Assembly: GCF_000328705.1 (NCBI RefSeq)
Contig: NC_019673.1
Location: forward strand, 5,828,001 to 5,892,000
Source of the DNA: Saccharothrix espanaensis DSM 44229
Lineage (GTDB): Bacteria > Actinomycetota > Actinomycetes > Mycobacteriales > Pseudonocardiaceae
DNA length: 64,000 bases
Direction: 5' to 3'
Part shown: positions 47,847-57,217 of the stretch, piece by piece
Layout: every line of letters starts with the position of its first letter
How positions within the stretch are numbered: the first letter of the stretch is position 1
Notes under the pieces: generated by a model
What the model was told of the DNA's origin: nothing
Databases searched by the model: none
Seen by the model: the letters and a program-made list of their open reading frames with translations, nothing else
Translations under genes and position numbers: made by a program

Positions 47847-50762
47847 TCATCCCCCGCGTCGGGCCGGCCCCTTGCCCTTGCCCACGTCGGTGTACTCCAT
47901 CTCGTCGTCCGCCTCCTCGAGCTCGACGAGCGGCTCGTCGATGTCCATGGCCTCCGGCTCGGGCTGCCGGGGCCGGGAGGATTGCCCGATCGTGAACCGC
48001 ACCCCGGGCGGGAACGGGCGCACGCCCTCGTGGGCGAAGTCCCAGTAGAACTGGACGCCGCTGAGGTGGGCGTAGAAGTGCTGCCCGTTCTCGTCGACGT
48101 GGTGGTTCAGGCCGGCGACCTCCGGGTACTCGCGGTCGTCCGCGGTCCCGCCCATCGTGACGTCCCCCTCGACCGCCGGTTCCGGTGCCTTGGCCTTCGC
48201 CGCCTTGGGGTTCAGCACCTTGAACTCCCGGTTCAGGTAGCCCTTGAGTGCGTCGGGGGAGGTCTTGAGCGCCTCGGCCATGCTCGGCACGGTGTACTTG
48301 CCGCGGCGGTCGGCGATCATCCGGCTGAGGTCGCGCGGCAGCTGGGCCGGCTTGAGGCCGTCCTTGGCGGGTGCCGCCTCCCACGTGTCGTAGAACCCGG
48401 TCTCGCGGATCTTGGCCTCGATCTTCTTCAGGCCGTCGGCGTCGAGCTTCTTGCCCTTCGTGAACGCACCCTTGCCGCGCTGCCGCTTCGGCTCGGCGTC
48501 GGACTTCTTCTTCCCCCGCTGCGGCATGCGCTTCATGTTCGGGTCGGCCGTGCGGTTGTCCCGCTTCTCGTGCCCGGTGGTACCCCGGATGAGGCGGCTG
48601 ACCGTGTCGGGGCCCACCCCGGAGGCCTGGTGGATCTCCCGCTGTGAGGCGGCGCCGCCGTACTGGGTCGGCCTCTCGGCGTAGTAGCGGAAGACCACCG
48701 CCTGCGTGTCCCGGTCGCCGAACAGCCCCACCTGCCGGAGCAGCATCCGGTCGTCGTCGTCGAGCATGTTCCGGGCGCGACGCCCGGGGTTCACCTCCTC
48801 GCTCCCCTCGCCGACCTTCCGGCCGCCCTCGTCAGGCAGGTACTCGAAGAGGTTGCGTTTCCAGGAGTTGTAGACCTCTTCGTCGTCGGACTCGGCGAGT
48901 TCACCCTCGCTGTCGGAGTTGCTCCCGTAGCCCCGACCCCCGGCGTCTCGGACGGGGATGCGGATCTCGGGGCCGTTGACCTCCTGCGCGTCGGCCGGGG
49001 GACCCTGCCACGACAGCGCCGAGGCGCTGACCGCGCCACCGCGCTCCGGGTCGGCCATCTCCCTGATGTACTCCAGGTAGTGCGGGTCCTGCACGACGTG
49101 GCGCAGGTGGTCCTGCAGGCCCTTCACGGAACTCGCGTAGTAGAACCCGTAGTTGGGGTTGAACTGGAGGTTGCCGAATCCCAGGACGTCCCGGTAGTAG
49201 CGCAACGCCGCCGCGCAGCCCATGCACGGCCGGTACCGGCCCGAGATGGCGAGCGCACCCTTGGCCTCCTCGGGCTTGAGACCGGCCCGGTGGATGGCCA
49301 CGAGGAACTTCTGCTCGGCGTGCATCCGCTTGGGCTTGCGCCGGCCCGCGTCGGCGCCCTCGCGGTACGTGCCGTCCGAGGCACCGAAGCGGAGCATGAT
49401 CACCGATCCCGCGTGATCACCCGAGGTGAGCAGGTTGTGCAGGCCCGGGTCCTCGGCGTCGACGACCATGACCGGTCTGCCCGTGCTCTTGCGCATGGCT
49501 TTGGCCGTGGCGTCGTCGCCCATGCCCCGCAGCTCCTGGAACGCCGCCAGCACCTTCGTCTCGGCGCGGTTGAGCCGCCCGAGGTACTCCTGCGCGTCCG
49601 CGCTGAGCAGACCGTCCGTGCGGTCCTCGTCGTCCTGGTGGATCTCCACCAGATCGCGCAGGGTGGCCATGTCCTCCCCGAACTCGACCTCCAGGTTGAC
49701 CATCGTGTCGTTGTAGTTCGACGCGAACAACAGCCGGTCGTTGATCAACATGCCCTGGAGCTCGCGCTCGTTGACGACCTGGATGTCCTCTTCCATCCTC
49801 ACGAGATCCCGCTGGACGGCTTGCAGGGCGTCGTGGAGCAGGAAGCTGAGGTGGGACAGGGTCTGGGTGGTGCGTTCGTGCGCCTTGCGACGGGGGAAGC
49901 GCAACCGGGCCTCGTCGGGGGCCCGGCCGTGCTTACCTCCTCCGTACACCTTCGCGTGCTTCTTGACCTCCTGCCCGATCTGCTTCACCACGTCGGTCTT
50001 GCCCCCGTCCTCCTTCTCTTCCGCCAAGTCCTCCACCCGGTTGGAGGGCTCGAAGGACTCGGAGGAGGACTCCTCGGACGATGTCTCCTGCTTGCCGACC
50101 ACGCGCTGCACGCGCTGCTCGCCACCAGCTCCGCCCGCAGGCGACCCACTCGACTCCGCGGCGACGGATCGCGCGTGCCGCGCGCCTGCCCGGAAGGCGG
50201 CGCCGTCGGCCGCGGCGGACCGCTCCTCGGGGTCACGCGGGCTGCTGATGCCCATGCCGGCGCCGTTGTCGGTAGCCGACACCCGGCCCGCCCGCTGCTG
50301 CTTCACGTGGCTGGTCTCGTGCCCCAGCGTCTCGTCGTCGGAGTCCTCGCCCAGGACGATGTCCTCGCCCACGGTGAAGGCACTCGCACCGATCGCCTCG
50401 GCGGAGCGCTGGGCGACCGGGCCGGTGTGCACCCTGACGGCCGAGAAGTCCTCCTGGTGGAAGGACTCCAGCTGCTCGCGCCGGGACGGCTCGATCGGCC
50501 GGCCCGGCGAGCGCACCGCCGCGTCCACCAGGGCGCGCTGGACGGTGGGCGCGTGACCGCACGCGTCGTCGTGGACGTGCCGCTCGCCGGCGATCAGCTG
50601 GGCGACGACCCGGTTTCCGACCGAGCGCTGCAACGCCGCAACCGCTGCCGGGGTCAGCGGACCGGGGCGGACGGGGCCCCCTCGCTCGTCGGACCCGGGA
50701 AACGGCCGGCGCCTGGCGCTGGGCTGGTCGTCCGGCCGCTTCTCCTGTTCGCGCACGCGCAC
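47847..50762 (-). CDS. DUF4157 polymorphic toxin with cytidine-deaminase-like domain
   Basis: Protein of about 971 residues. The N-terminal part holds a DUF4157 domain: FSAVRVHTGPVAQRSAEAIG, GASAFTVGEDIVLGED and the protease-like H148-E-T-S-H152 in LGHETSHVKQQ. DUF4157 marks toxins of extracellular contractile injection systems and other polymorphic toxins. A central helical region is followed by a deaminase-like core with H481-A-E483 (KRMHAEQKFLVAIHRAG) and C513-C516 (RYRPCMGCAAALRYY), the zinc site of deaminase toxins. Two further DNA-binding-like segments and an acidic tail follow. The GTG at 50762 follows GAGGGGG; an ATG at 50936 is an alternative. No obvious immunity gene is adjacent. 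Confidence 0.8.
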   Translation of the reverse strand: MRVREQEKRPDDQPSARRRPFPGSDERGGPVRPGPLTPAAVAALQRSVGNRVVAQLIAGERHVHDDACGHAPTVQRALVDAAVRSPGRPIEPSRREQLESFHQEDFSAVRVHTGPVAQRSAEAIGASAFTVGEDIVLGEDSDDETLGHETSHVKQQRAGRVSATDNGAGMGISSPRDPEERSAAADGAAFRAGARHARSVAAESSGSPAGGAGGEQRVQRVVGKQETSSEESSSESFEPSNRVEDLAEEKEDGGKTDVVKQIGQEVKKHAKVYGGGKHGRAPDEARLRFPRRKAHERTTQTLSHLSFLLHDALQAVQRDLVRMEEDIQVVNERELQGMLINDRLLFASNYNDTMVNLEVEFGEDMATLRDLVEIHQDDEDRTDGLLSADAQEYLGRLNRAETKVLAAFQELRGMGDDATAKAMRKSTGRPVMVVDAEDPGLHNLLTSGDHAGSVIMLRFGASDGTYREGADAGRRKPKRMHAEQKFLVAIHRAGLKPEEAKGALAISGRYRPCMGCAAALRYYRDVLGFGNLQFNPNYGFYYASSVKGLQDHLRHVVQDPHYLEYIREMADPERGGAVSASALSWQGPPADAQEVNGPEIRIPVRDAGGRGYGSNSDSEGELAESDDEEVYNSWKRNLFEYLPDEGGRKVGEGSEEVNPGRRARNMLDDDDRMLLRQVGLFGDRDTQAVVFRYYAERPTQYGGAASQREIHQASGVGPDTVSRLIRGTTGHEKRDNRTADPNMKRMPQRGKKKSDAEPKRQRGKGAFTKGKKLDADGLKKIEAKIRETGFYDTWEAAPAKDGLKPAQLPRDLSRMIADRRGKYTVPSMAEALKTSPDALKGYLNREFKVLNPKAAKAKAPEPAVEGDVTMGGTADDREYPEVAGLNHHVDENGQHFYAHLSGVQFYWDFAHEGVRPFPPGVRFTIGQSSRPRQPEPEAMDIDEPLVELEEADDEMEYTDVGKGKGPARRGG

Positions 50763-51284
50763 CTGCCCCCTCGGTCCCGACTTCGGTGGACCCCTCCCAT
50801 CCTGCACACCGGGTGCGGTACGGCGAACCGTCGGCCGGTCCCCCGTCGGGGCACTGTTGGTGTCAGAACGGGCAACGCGGGCACGGTGCTCGGCGTCAGC
50901 GCTCGTAGGCGACAGCTTGTCCGGAGGCGGCCCCATGGTCTGCCCCACGACGCCCGACAACTTCGGATGTGCGGATCAGGCGGCCTGCTCCACCTGTTCG
51001 CCTCCATTGCCGACCCGCGTGATCTTCCCGAGCATGATCCGGGCACAACCCGGTGGACGGGCGGTGGTGGAGTCCGCCAGTCGGGCAGTGGTGTCCGGCA
51101 CGTGGAGGTGGAACGGCGATGTGGGAAAGCGCGCTAGCGCAGACCGGCACCGACTGTTTGCAGCGGTCGGTTCCTTGTCGGGCGGTCGATCCGGATGGCC
51201 AGGATCGGTCATCGTTCAGCCCTTTCCGCGCTTGTGCGGGTTGCTAGCGTGCACGGCGCCGGTCCAGCGGTGTCGGGGAGGATC
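50763..51284. other. Spacer between divergent genes
   Basis: About 520 bp upstream of both the DUF4157 toxin and the membrane protein at 51285. Its left part may belong to a longer N-terminus of the toxin. GGGAGG at about 51275 is the ribosome binding site of the rightward gene. No other element could be named. Confidence 0.4.
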
Positions 51285-52358
51285 ATGGGGTCAGACGCGT
51301 TGGCGGAACTCACGTTCACCGTGCTCGCCGCGAAGAACGCGCTCAAGTCGAGCCGTGACCACCTGCACGACATCGTGGAATCGCGGCTCGTGAACGACCC
51401 GGACACCGCCGCGTTCTGGGCGGGCTATGCCGCCGGTGGGCAGGTGTCCCCGGAACTGACGGCTGCCCTGGCGGGAAAGCTGCGTCAGGACGAGCGGTTC
51501 GCCGCGCGGGTCGAGGGCCTGGTGAACCGCGCGATGTGGCGTCGTCGGCTGGTTCCGAGACGAGACGTGCTGCTCGGGATCGGGCTCGCGGTAGCCGGGG
51601 GTGTCACCGGCGCGGTCTCCGCGCCGTTCGGTGAACCCCGGGCGCAGGACCACGTCAAGCAGGCGGAAGAGGAGAAGGCCCGGTCCAAGGGTGTGCTCGC
51701 GGCGAAGGTGGAACGCCAGGTCCGGGTGGACGACGCATTGGGCTGGGTGTTCGCCGACCCGTTGTCGGACGCCCAGGTGCGCGACCTGCCGGCGACCAAG
51801 GGCCGGCCTGTGCCGGGGCCGTTGGTCGGTGTCGCACGGCCGGTCTACATCCCGCTCAACTCCTTCGGGAAGCTCTACAACTTCACCAGGGCGAGGGTGA
51901 CGGTCGTCAACCACTGGCCGAAGCCGGTGCTGATCACCGATGTCAGGGCCAAGGTGAAGCGGACGGCACCGCTGTCCGGCGCGCTGGTGTGGGCGGGCGC
52001 GCAGGGCGGTGTCCCGGTGATCGACCTGACTTTCGACCTGGAGGAGGACGAGCCGCGAGCACGGACCGTCGACGCGGACGGCACGCTCGGCGATCCCTGG
52101 ACCTACAGCGAGAACGTGGAGCTGGAACCCGGTCAGACCCAACCGTTCAACGTCGACGGGCGGGCCACGGCGTCGTGCTGCGAGTGGTACCTGGAGATCC
52201 ACGCGGAGATCGGTGGGGAGAAGCAGGTCTTCGAGGCGAGGGAGGCGGCCGGGCCCTTCACGACCACGGCGTTCGCCGACCACTACCGGCAGCGCTTCAG
52301 CTACCAGGTCAACGGCGGCACGTGGATCGAGCGCGGCGAGGGCGGGATGTTCCGGTGA
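51285..52358 (+). CDS. Unknown membrane-anchored protein (357 aa)
   Basis: Not recognised. An N-terminal helical cytoplasmic segment (about 1-85: LTFTVLAAKNALKSSRDHLH) is followed by one membrane span (LLGIGLAVAGGVTGAVSAPF, about 91-112), a charged coiled-coil stretch, then a beta-rich outside domain of about 210 residues (FTRARVTVVNHWPKPVLITD). GGGAGG precedes the ATG. The next gene starts within its stop codon and has a similar single-span layout, so the two proteins probably form a complex at the cell surface. Proximity to the toxin genes is the only hint of role. Confidence 0.75.
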   Translation: MGSDALAELTFTVLAAKNALKSSRDHLHDIVESRLVNDPDTAAFWAGYAAGGQVSPELTAALAGKLRQDERFAARVEGLVNRAMWRRRLVPRRDVLLGIGLAVAGGVTGAVSAPFGEPRAQDHVKQAEEEKARSKGVLAAKVERQVRVDDALGWVFADPLSDAQVRDLPATKGRPVPGPLVGVARPVYIPLNSFGKLYNFTRARVTVVNHWPKPVLITDVRAKVKRTAPLSGALVWAGAQGGVPVIDLTFDLEEDEPRARTVDADGTLGDPWTYSENVELEPGQTQPFNVDGRATASCCEWYLEIHAEIGGEKQVFEAREAAGPFTTTAFADHYRQRFSYQVNGGTWIERGEGGMFR

Positions 52359-53170
52359 GGACCGGGGTGCGGCGGACGCTCATCGTGGTTGTCTGCTTCG
52401 CCGCGGGTTTCCTCGTGAGCCGCGCGGTGCGGTGGGAGACGGAACCCGCGACGACACCGCCCACGCCGTGGAGCACGGTGCCCGCCCAGGAGCCCCGGAT
52501 CGACGCCCGCGTCGCGCCCGGCGCGCTCGATGACGGCGCGGGGTGGGTGCTGATGGCGGCGGAGGATCTCGCCCGCGCCGAGCCGCCCGACGACGTCGTC
52601 GACTGCGGTGGGCTGCGGGACTGGGCGTTGCGCGAAGGTGCGGTGCCCGCCGGGAACGCTCCGCACTCGATCGAGGTCACGGCGAACTACCGGACCACCG
52701 TCCAGACCGTGCACGTTCGCGTGCTGCCGGATCCCACGCCGTACTCCGGGAAACCGCCGACCGTGCGACTGGCGTGCCTACCGCGCCCGGATGCCGTCCT
52801 GCCGTTCCCCGAGCCCGACGCGGCGCGGGTCAAGGTCAACGGAGAGCCCTCACTCCTCGACCCGGTCCAGAAGCAGACGACCCTGTACCGCCCGCACGAG
52901 GTCCGGCCCCGGTCTCCAGCGGAACTGGAGGTCGTAGTCGACCTGACCGGTTCGACGGGGCCGTTCGCCTATCGCGTCGAGATCGACGTCGTGGAGCAGA
53001 ACGAATTCCGGGGGAGGGCCGCGAGCGGACCGCTGTTCGCCACCGAGGACGGTGGCGGGATGGGCTACTGGCCGGCGACCGCCACGTGGACGATGAGCCC
53101 CTCCCGCACCCACGTCTACTGCGAGCCCGTGACCAACCCGACTCCGGGCACGGAGCCCACCTGCACCTGA
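52355..53170 (+). CDS. Unknown membrane-anchored or secreted protein (271 aa)
   Basis: Not recognised. The GTG start overlaps the upstream stop by four bases. An N-terminal hydrophobic segment (TLIVVVCFAAGFLVSRAVRW) acts as anchor or signal, followed by a Thr/Pro linker and a beta-rich domain (SIEVTANYRTTVQTVHVRVL; ELEVVVDLTGSTGPFAYRVE). Cysteines at CGG, RLACLP, VYCEP and PTCT could form two disulfides. Presumed partner of the preceding protein. Confidence 0.72.
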   Translation: MRTGVRRTLIVVVCFAAGFLVSRAVRWETEPATTPPTPWSTVPAQEPRIDARVAPGALDDGAGWVLMAAEDLARAEPPDDVVDCGGLRDWALREGAVPAGNAPHSIEVTANYRTTVQTVHVRVLPDPTPYSGKPPTVRLACLPRPDAVLPFPEPDAARVKVNGEPSLLDPVQKQTTLYRPHEVRPRSPAELEVVVDLTGSTGPFAYRVEIDVVEQNEFRGRAASGPLFATEDGGGMGYWPATATWTMSPSRTHVYCEPVTNPTPGTEPTCT

Positions 53171-53175
53171 CCACT

Positions 53176-53191
53176 CCTGGCCACGGCCAGG
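53176..53191. terminator. Short dyad between convergent genes
   Basis: CCTGGCC-AC-GGCCAGG, a perfect 7-bp arm dyad with a 2-nt centre. It lies six bases after the rightward stop and before the leftward MFS gene ends at 53265, so it may serve as a weak bidirectional terminator. Confidence 0.35.
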
Positions 53192-53264
53192 CGGAAGTAG
53201 ATCTCTCAGCGGCACCGGGCCGGAGCGCGGCCGTCTGCTGTGGGCCGTCGCCGATCGATGGGTG

Positions 53265-54392
53265 TCACCGGCGGAAGCCGGGAGTGGGGGATGCGTGGCG
53301 GTGGGCGGTGGCCAGTGCGGCGGCCAGGGCGGCGGCTCCAATTGTGGTCAGTGCCAAGGGGATGGGGAGGGCGGGGGTTGGTGGGGTCGCGAGGATTCCC
53401 ACCAGCAGGGGGAGGGTCGTGCTGCCGGCCATCGAGGCGGCGAACAGGAACGCTGTCGCTTGAGGGGCCGCCGGGGTCCGGCCGGTCAGCCACGCTACCG
53501 CCACGGGGATCACGGGAGCCAGGCACAGACCTGCCGCGGTGTAGGCGTAAGGGGTCAGGGGCGGGATGGTCGCGACGGCCAGGGCGGCAGTGGCCGCGGC
53601 CAGGCAGTAGACGACCACGCGGTGCAGGGGCTGGGTCCTGGTCACCAGGGGGATGACGATCCGGCCCAGGGCGAGGGCTGCCCAGAACGCGGAGACCCAG
53701 TGCACGGCGGTGTCCGGCGGCAGGCCCTGGGAGATCAGGTGGGTCGCCTGCCAGGCACCTACGCCGGTCTCCAGTCCGGCGTAGAGCAGGACCATCAGGG
53801 TGAAGGGGGCCAGGAGGCCGGCGGGCAGGTGGTGGCGGGAGGGTGGCGGTGGGGCGTGGCGAGGTGCGGCCTGGCCGGCGGGCAGGCACAGCAGGGCCAG
53901 CACGCCGATCACGGGGAATGCCGGGGTGATCGTGGGCATCCAGCCGACGGCCAGCGGGCCGGTGATGGTGCCCGCTCCGAAGGCGGCGTTGAGGAAGTTG
54001 AGCATGAGGACGCCGTCGAAGCGCTGCGCGAACGCGACGTTGAGGTGCAGGACGGCACCGCCGTAGCCCAGGCCGGTGACGGCGCCGGCTGTCACGAGCA
54101 CGGGCCAGGTGTCGGCGAGACCCATGCCGACGCAGCCCGCCGCGAACAGGACGACGGACAAGCGCAGCACCAGAGGACCCGGTAACCGGTGGGCGAACAG
54201 GCCGCACAGCGCGATGGCGGTGAAGCCACCGAAGCTGTAGCACGCGATGAGGGAGCCGCCTTCGCCTGCCGCCAAGCCGTATTCGGCCCGCAGGACGGGC
54301 AGGGCGGCACCCAGTGCGGCGGTGACACCACCCAAGAGGACGAAGAAGGCGAACGCCGCGGCGGTGGCGGTGCGGGTGGGTTCAGAAGACAT
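53265..54392 (-). CDS. MFS transporter (CynX/YbfB-like)
   Basis: Integral membrane transporter of 375 residues with about 12 hydrophobic spans and the first-loop MFS region YGLAAGEGGSLIACYSFGG. A central cytoplasmic loop (QAAPRHAPPPPSRHH) divides two six-span halves. It overlaps the acetyltransferase gene by 11 bp, so both come from one transcript. Position just after that gene and 1.5 kb from the C7-cyclitol operon, on the same strand, suggests possible product export; that is inference. Confidence 0.85.
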   Translation of the reverse strand: MSSEPTRTATAAAFAFFVLLGGVTAALGAALPVLRAEYGLAAGEGGSLIACYSFGGFTAIALCGLFAHRLPGPLVLRLSVVLFAAGCVGMGLADTWPVLVTAGAVTGLGYGGAVLHLNVAFAQRFDGVLMLNFLNAAFGAGTITGPLAVGWMPTITPAFPVIGVLALLCLPAGQAAPRHAPPPPSRHHLPAGLLAPFTLMVLLYAGLETGVGAWQATHLISQGLPPDTAVHWVSAFWAALALGRIVIPLVTRTQPLHRVVVYCLAAATAALAVATIPPLTPYAYTAAGLCLAPVIPVAVAWLTGRTPAAPQATAFLFAASMAGSTTLPLLVGILATPPTPALPIPLALTTIGAAALAAALATAHRHASPTPGFRR

Positions 54393-55533
54393 CGGGCAGC
54401 CACACCTCCGTCCGGCGCGTGAGCATCCCCATCAGCTCGACGATCCCGTCGTCGAGCGGCCCCAGGGATCGGGTCAGGGCGGGCGGGTCCAGGGTGCCGG
54501 CGTACCAGGCGGCCAGTTGCCCCGGCGACAGGGCGACGGCCCCGGTGCCGCCGGGGCTGGTGACAGCCCTGCCGTCGGCTACTTCCAGGACCAGGCGTTG
54601 CGCGGCGGGGCCGGTGATGGCCAAGTCGAGTCGGCCGGTAACGGTTCGAGGCCAGCCGCGGCTCTCCAAGGCGGCGGGGATGTCGAGCAGCCGCAGCATC
54701 CACGGGTACCAGCCCTGTTCGCGCAGTTCGTGTTGGGGCAGTTCCCACACCAGCGCGGGCAGGTTCGCCAGCGTGCCGGTGTCGAAGTGGACGGTGTGCG
54801 CCATGCTGCCGAAACCGCCGAGGAAGCGGAGCAGGGCGCGGCCGGACGCCGTGTCGCGGGCCCAGAAGTCGGACACGACCAGGTCCTGCCCCCAGGGTTC
54901 GACGGGGCGCACGCGCACACCCAGCAGGCCCTGTGGTTCGCCGCCGACCACGAGGGTGTAGCAGCGGTGCTCGCTGTCGGAGTACTTCCAGTCCCACCAC
55001 CAGGACGGGCGGCGCAGTGGGCCGTCCCAGGCGCGGGCGAGGTCGCGTTGGAGCTCTCGCGCGGGCTCGGTGAACCCGGGCACCACGTCGCCGGGTGCGG
55101 CGGGCAGTGACCGCAGGCCGCGCGCGGGCACGGACCACCGCCTGCCCAGGCCCGCGACTTCCCAGCCCCACCGCCGGTAGACGCCGGTGGCGGGCGTCCA
55201 CAGGGTGCTGAGGACACCGCCGTCGGCTCGGGTCCGGTCCATGAGCGTGTCGATCACCCGGCGGGCGACACCGCGGCCTCGCCACTCGGGGCGCACGCAC
55301 ACGTCGGCCACGCAGCCGGTGGGCACGGCGCTGCCACCGAAGAACTGGTGCGCCCGCAACGCCACCGCGCCGCCGATCACCTCGTCGTCCACGACCGCGA
55401 CGGCGGCGGGGCCGCGTGACCGGTGGCAGGTGAGATCCCGGTGGTCGCCGCCGAACGACTCGGCGGCCAGGCGGGAGTACTGGTCCCAGTCGCGTTGGTG
55501 CCGAGGCGCGGTGACGATCGGTTCAGACGTCAC
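54382..55533 (-). CDS. Eis-like GNAT N-acetyltransferase
   Basis: Acetyltransferase of 383 residues with the Eis layout: an N-terminal GNAT domain with the acetyl-CoA motif VCVRPEWRGRGVARRVID, a second GNAT-like domain, and a C-terminal sterol-carrier-like domain (GRLDLAITGPAAQRLVLEVA). Members acetylate amines, including aminoglycosides. The GTG at 55533 follows GGGGGAG at good spacing, giving a start that matches the family. A role in self-protection against an aminocyclitol product of the neighbouring operon is possible but unproven. Confidence 0.85.
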   Translation of the reverse strand: MTSEPIVTAPRHQRDWDQYSRLAAESFGGDHRDLTCHRSRGPAAVAVVDDEVIGGAVALRAHQFFGGSAVPTGCVADVCVRPEWRGRGVARRVIDTLMDRTRADGGVLSTLWTPATGVYRRWGWEVAGLGRRWSVPARGLRSLPAAPGDVVPGFTEPARELQRDLARAWDGPLRRPSWWWDWKYSDSEHRCYTLVVGGEPQGLLGVRVRPVEPWGQDLVVSDFWARDTASGRALLRFLGGFGSMAHTVHFDTGTLANLPALVWELPQHELREQGWYPWMLRLLDIPAALESRGWPRTVTGRLDLAITGPAAQRLVLEVADGRAVTSPGGTGAVALSPGQLAAWYAGTLDPPALTRSLGPLDDGIVELMGMLTRRTEVWLPDVF

Positions 55534-55891
55534 GGGCGCTCCCCCGCCCCACCGGCACCGCCTCGGACCCGTGCGGTTCCCCTCGCCGGAGGCCGGCTCC
55601 ACATCGGACGGTGGCAGGCCGGCGACCGCCGGGCGTCGGTATCACCGGGACGCCGCCGGCCCGTGCCGTCGGCACCACCCGTTGCAGCGGGTCCAGCGCC
55701 GCACCAAGCAGGATCCCGCGGAAACCCGACATAGACCGGGCCCCCGTCGCGCGGCCCGCCCGGGTGTCGGCGGCCCGAGCCTGGCGACACGGACGCGATG
55801 TCGTCGTGGACGTATCCGGAATGCACGGGCGTCACCTCTCTGACGGGGACGGGTGTCGACAGGTCGTGCGGACCGCGTGCGCGACGCGACG
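55534..55891. other. Gap between the acetyltransferase gene and the C7-cyclitol operon
   Basis: No reading frame with coding character and no strong hairpin was found. It presumably holds the promoter for the acetyltransferase/MFS pair and the end of the upstream operon. Confidence 0.4.
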
Positions 55892-56542
55892 TCACCCCGT
55901 GCGCAGCGCGACTTCACCTCGCGGGCCGAACCGGACGTGGGCCAGGTCCGGCACGATCGCGTCGGAGCCGGTCAGCTCCGCCGGGTCGTGGGTGGTGCTC
56001 AGCGCGACCGCGCGGATGCCCGCCGCGCGGGCCGCGGCGAGGCCGGCCGGGGCGTCCTCGAACACCAGCGCTCCGGCCGGTTCGACACCGGTTCGGCGGC
56101 AGCCGAGCAGGTAGCCGTCCGGCGCGGGCTTGTGCTGCTCGACGTCGGCGGCGGTCACGAGCACGTCCGGGGCCGGGATGCCCGCCACCGCGAGCCGGGC
56201 GGTCGCCGCGGGGTGGTCGCAGGAGGTGACGATCCCCCACCTCCGGCCCAGGCGGGTCAGCTCGGCCGTCGCCTCGCGCGCCCCGGGCTGGGCCACGACC
56301 TCGGTGACGTACCGCTCCTCCAGGGCGTCGACGGCCGCGGCCTCCTCCGGGGTGGCCAGGTCGGGCGCGGCGGCCCGGAGGTGGTCCGCCGTGGTGCGCC
56401 CGTGGCCCAGCGCGAAGGTGCGCTCGGCGTCCAGGCCGTGCCGGGCCGCCCACTCGAACCAGGCCTTGGCCACGCACCCGGAGCTGTCGACCAGGACGCC
56501 GTCGAGGTCGAACAGGATCACGTCCGCGACGAGGAGGGTCAT
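55892..56542 (-). CDS. HAD-family sugar-phosphate phosphatase
   Basis: Haloacid dehalogenase superfamily phosphatase of 216 residues with all four motifs: DLDGVLVDS (I), TSCD (II), KPAPDGY (III) and FEDAPAG (IV). The cap domain is of the beta-phosphoglucomutase/DOG type. It is the last gene of the eight-gene C7-cyclitol operon and overlaps the epimerase gene by ATGA. It probably removes a phosphate from a cyclitol or sugar-phosphate intermediate late in the pathway. Function in class is secure; substrate inferred. Confidence 0.85.
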   Translation of the reverse strand: MTLLVADVILFDLDGVLVDSSGCVAKAWFEWAARHGLDAERTFALGHGRTTADHLRAAAPDLATPEEAAAVDALEERYVTEVVAQPGAREATAELTRLGRRWGIVTSCDHPAATARLAVAGIPAPDVLVTAADVEQHKPAPDGYLLGCRRTGVEPAGALVFEDAPAGLAAARAAGIRAVALSTTHDPAELTGSDAIVPDLAHVRFGPRGEVALRTG

Positions 56543-57192
56543 CGGGCCGCTCGCAGCGTGCCCACGGCCGCCGGCGGGCCGCCGTGGCGCGGGGCGAACA
56601 CCGCGGAGGCCGCCACCAGGACGTCCGCGCCCGCGTCCACGAGCCGGCCCGCGCGTTCGGCGGTGACGCCGCCGTCGGCGACCAGTCGCACGTGCTCGAT
56701 CCCGCGCTTGACCAGCAGCGCGCGCAGCCGGCCGATCTTGTCCAGCACGTGCGGCAGGAAGTCGCTGGTGCCGGGGTTGCTGGTCATCAGGACGACCTGG
56801 TCGACCTGCTCCAGCACCTCGTCCAGCACGCCCAGCGGGGTCGCGGGGTTGAGCACCACGCCCTTGCGGATGCCACCGCCTTCCAGTCCCCGCAGGACCG
56901 CGGACAGGTGCTGGGTGCTCTCGACGTGCACGGACACCGTGTCCGGAGCGATGTCGACCAACTCGTCGAGCAGCCTTTCCGGCTGCTGCACCTGGAGGTG
57001 GACGTCCACCGGCAGGGTCGTGCGCTCGCGGATCGCGCGGACCGTGCGCAGCCCGAAGTTGATGTCGCGCACGAAGTGCCCGTCCATCACGTCCACGTGC
57101 AGCAGGTCGGCTTCGGCGCGTTCCACGTCGGCGATCGCGTCGGCCAGGGCGAGCGGGTCGGCGCCGAGCAGCGCCGGGGCGATCATCACCAT
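56539..57192 (-). CDS. rpe: Ribulose-phosphate 3-epimerase
   Basis: TIM-barrel epimerase of 217 residues interconverting ribulose 5-phosphate and xylulose 5-phosphate. Metal/catalytic motifs include APALLGADPL, HVDVMDGHFVRDINFG, VDVHLQVQQPE, VVLNPATPL, MTSNPG and LVADGGVT. The ATG at 57192 follows AGAGGA. A pathway-embedded copy would raise xylulose 5-phosphate and thus sedoheptulose 7-phosphate for the cyclase in this operon. Alternatively it acts on a cyclitol phosphate; the sequence favours the standard family. Confidence 0.85.
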   Translation of the reverse strand: MVMIAPALLGADPLALADAIADVERAEADLLHVDVMDGHFVRDINFGLRTVRAIRERTTLPVDVHLQVQQPERLLDELVDIAPDTVSVHVESTQHLSAVLRGLEGGGIRKGVVLNPATPLGVLDEVLEQVDQVVLMTSNPGTSDFLPHVLDKIGRLRALLVKRGIEHVRLVADGGVTAERAGRLVDAGADVLVAASAVFAPRHGGPPAAVGTLRAAR

Positions 57193-57217
57193 CGGGTCCT
57201 CTCGTTCCACGGGGTGG

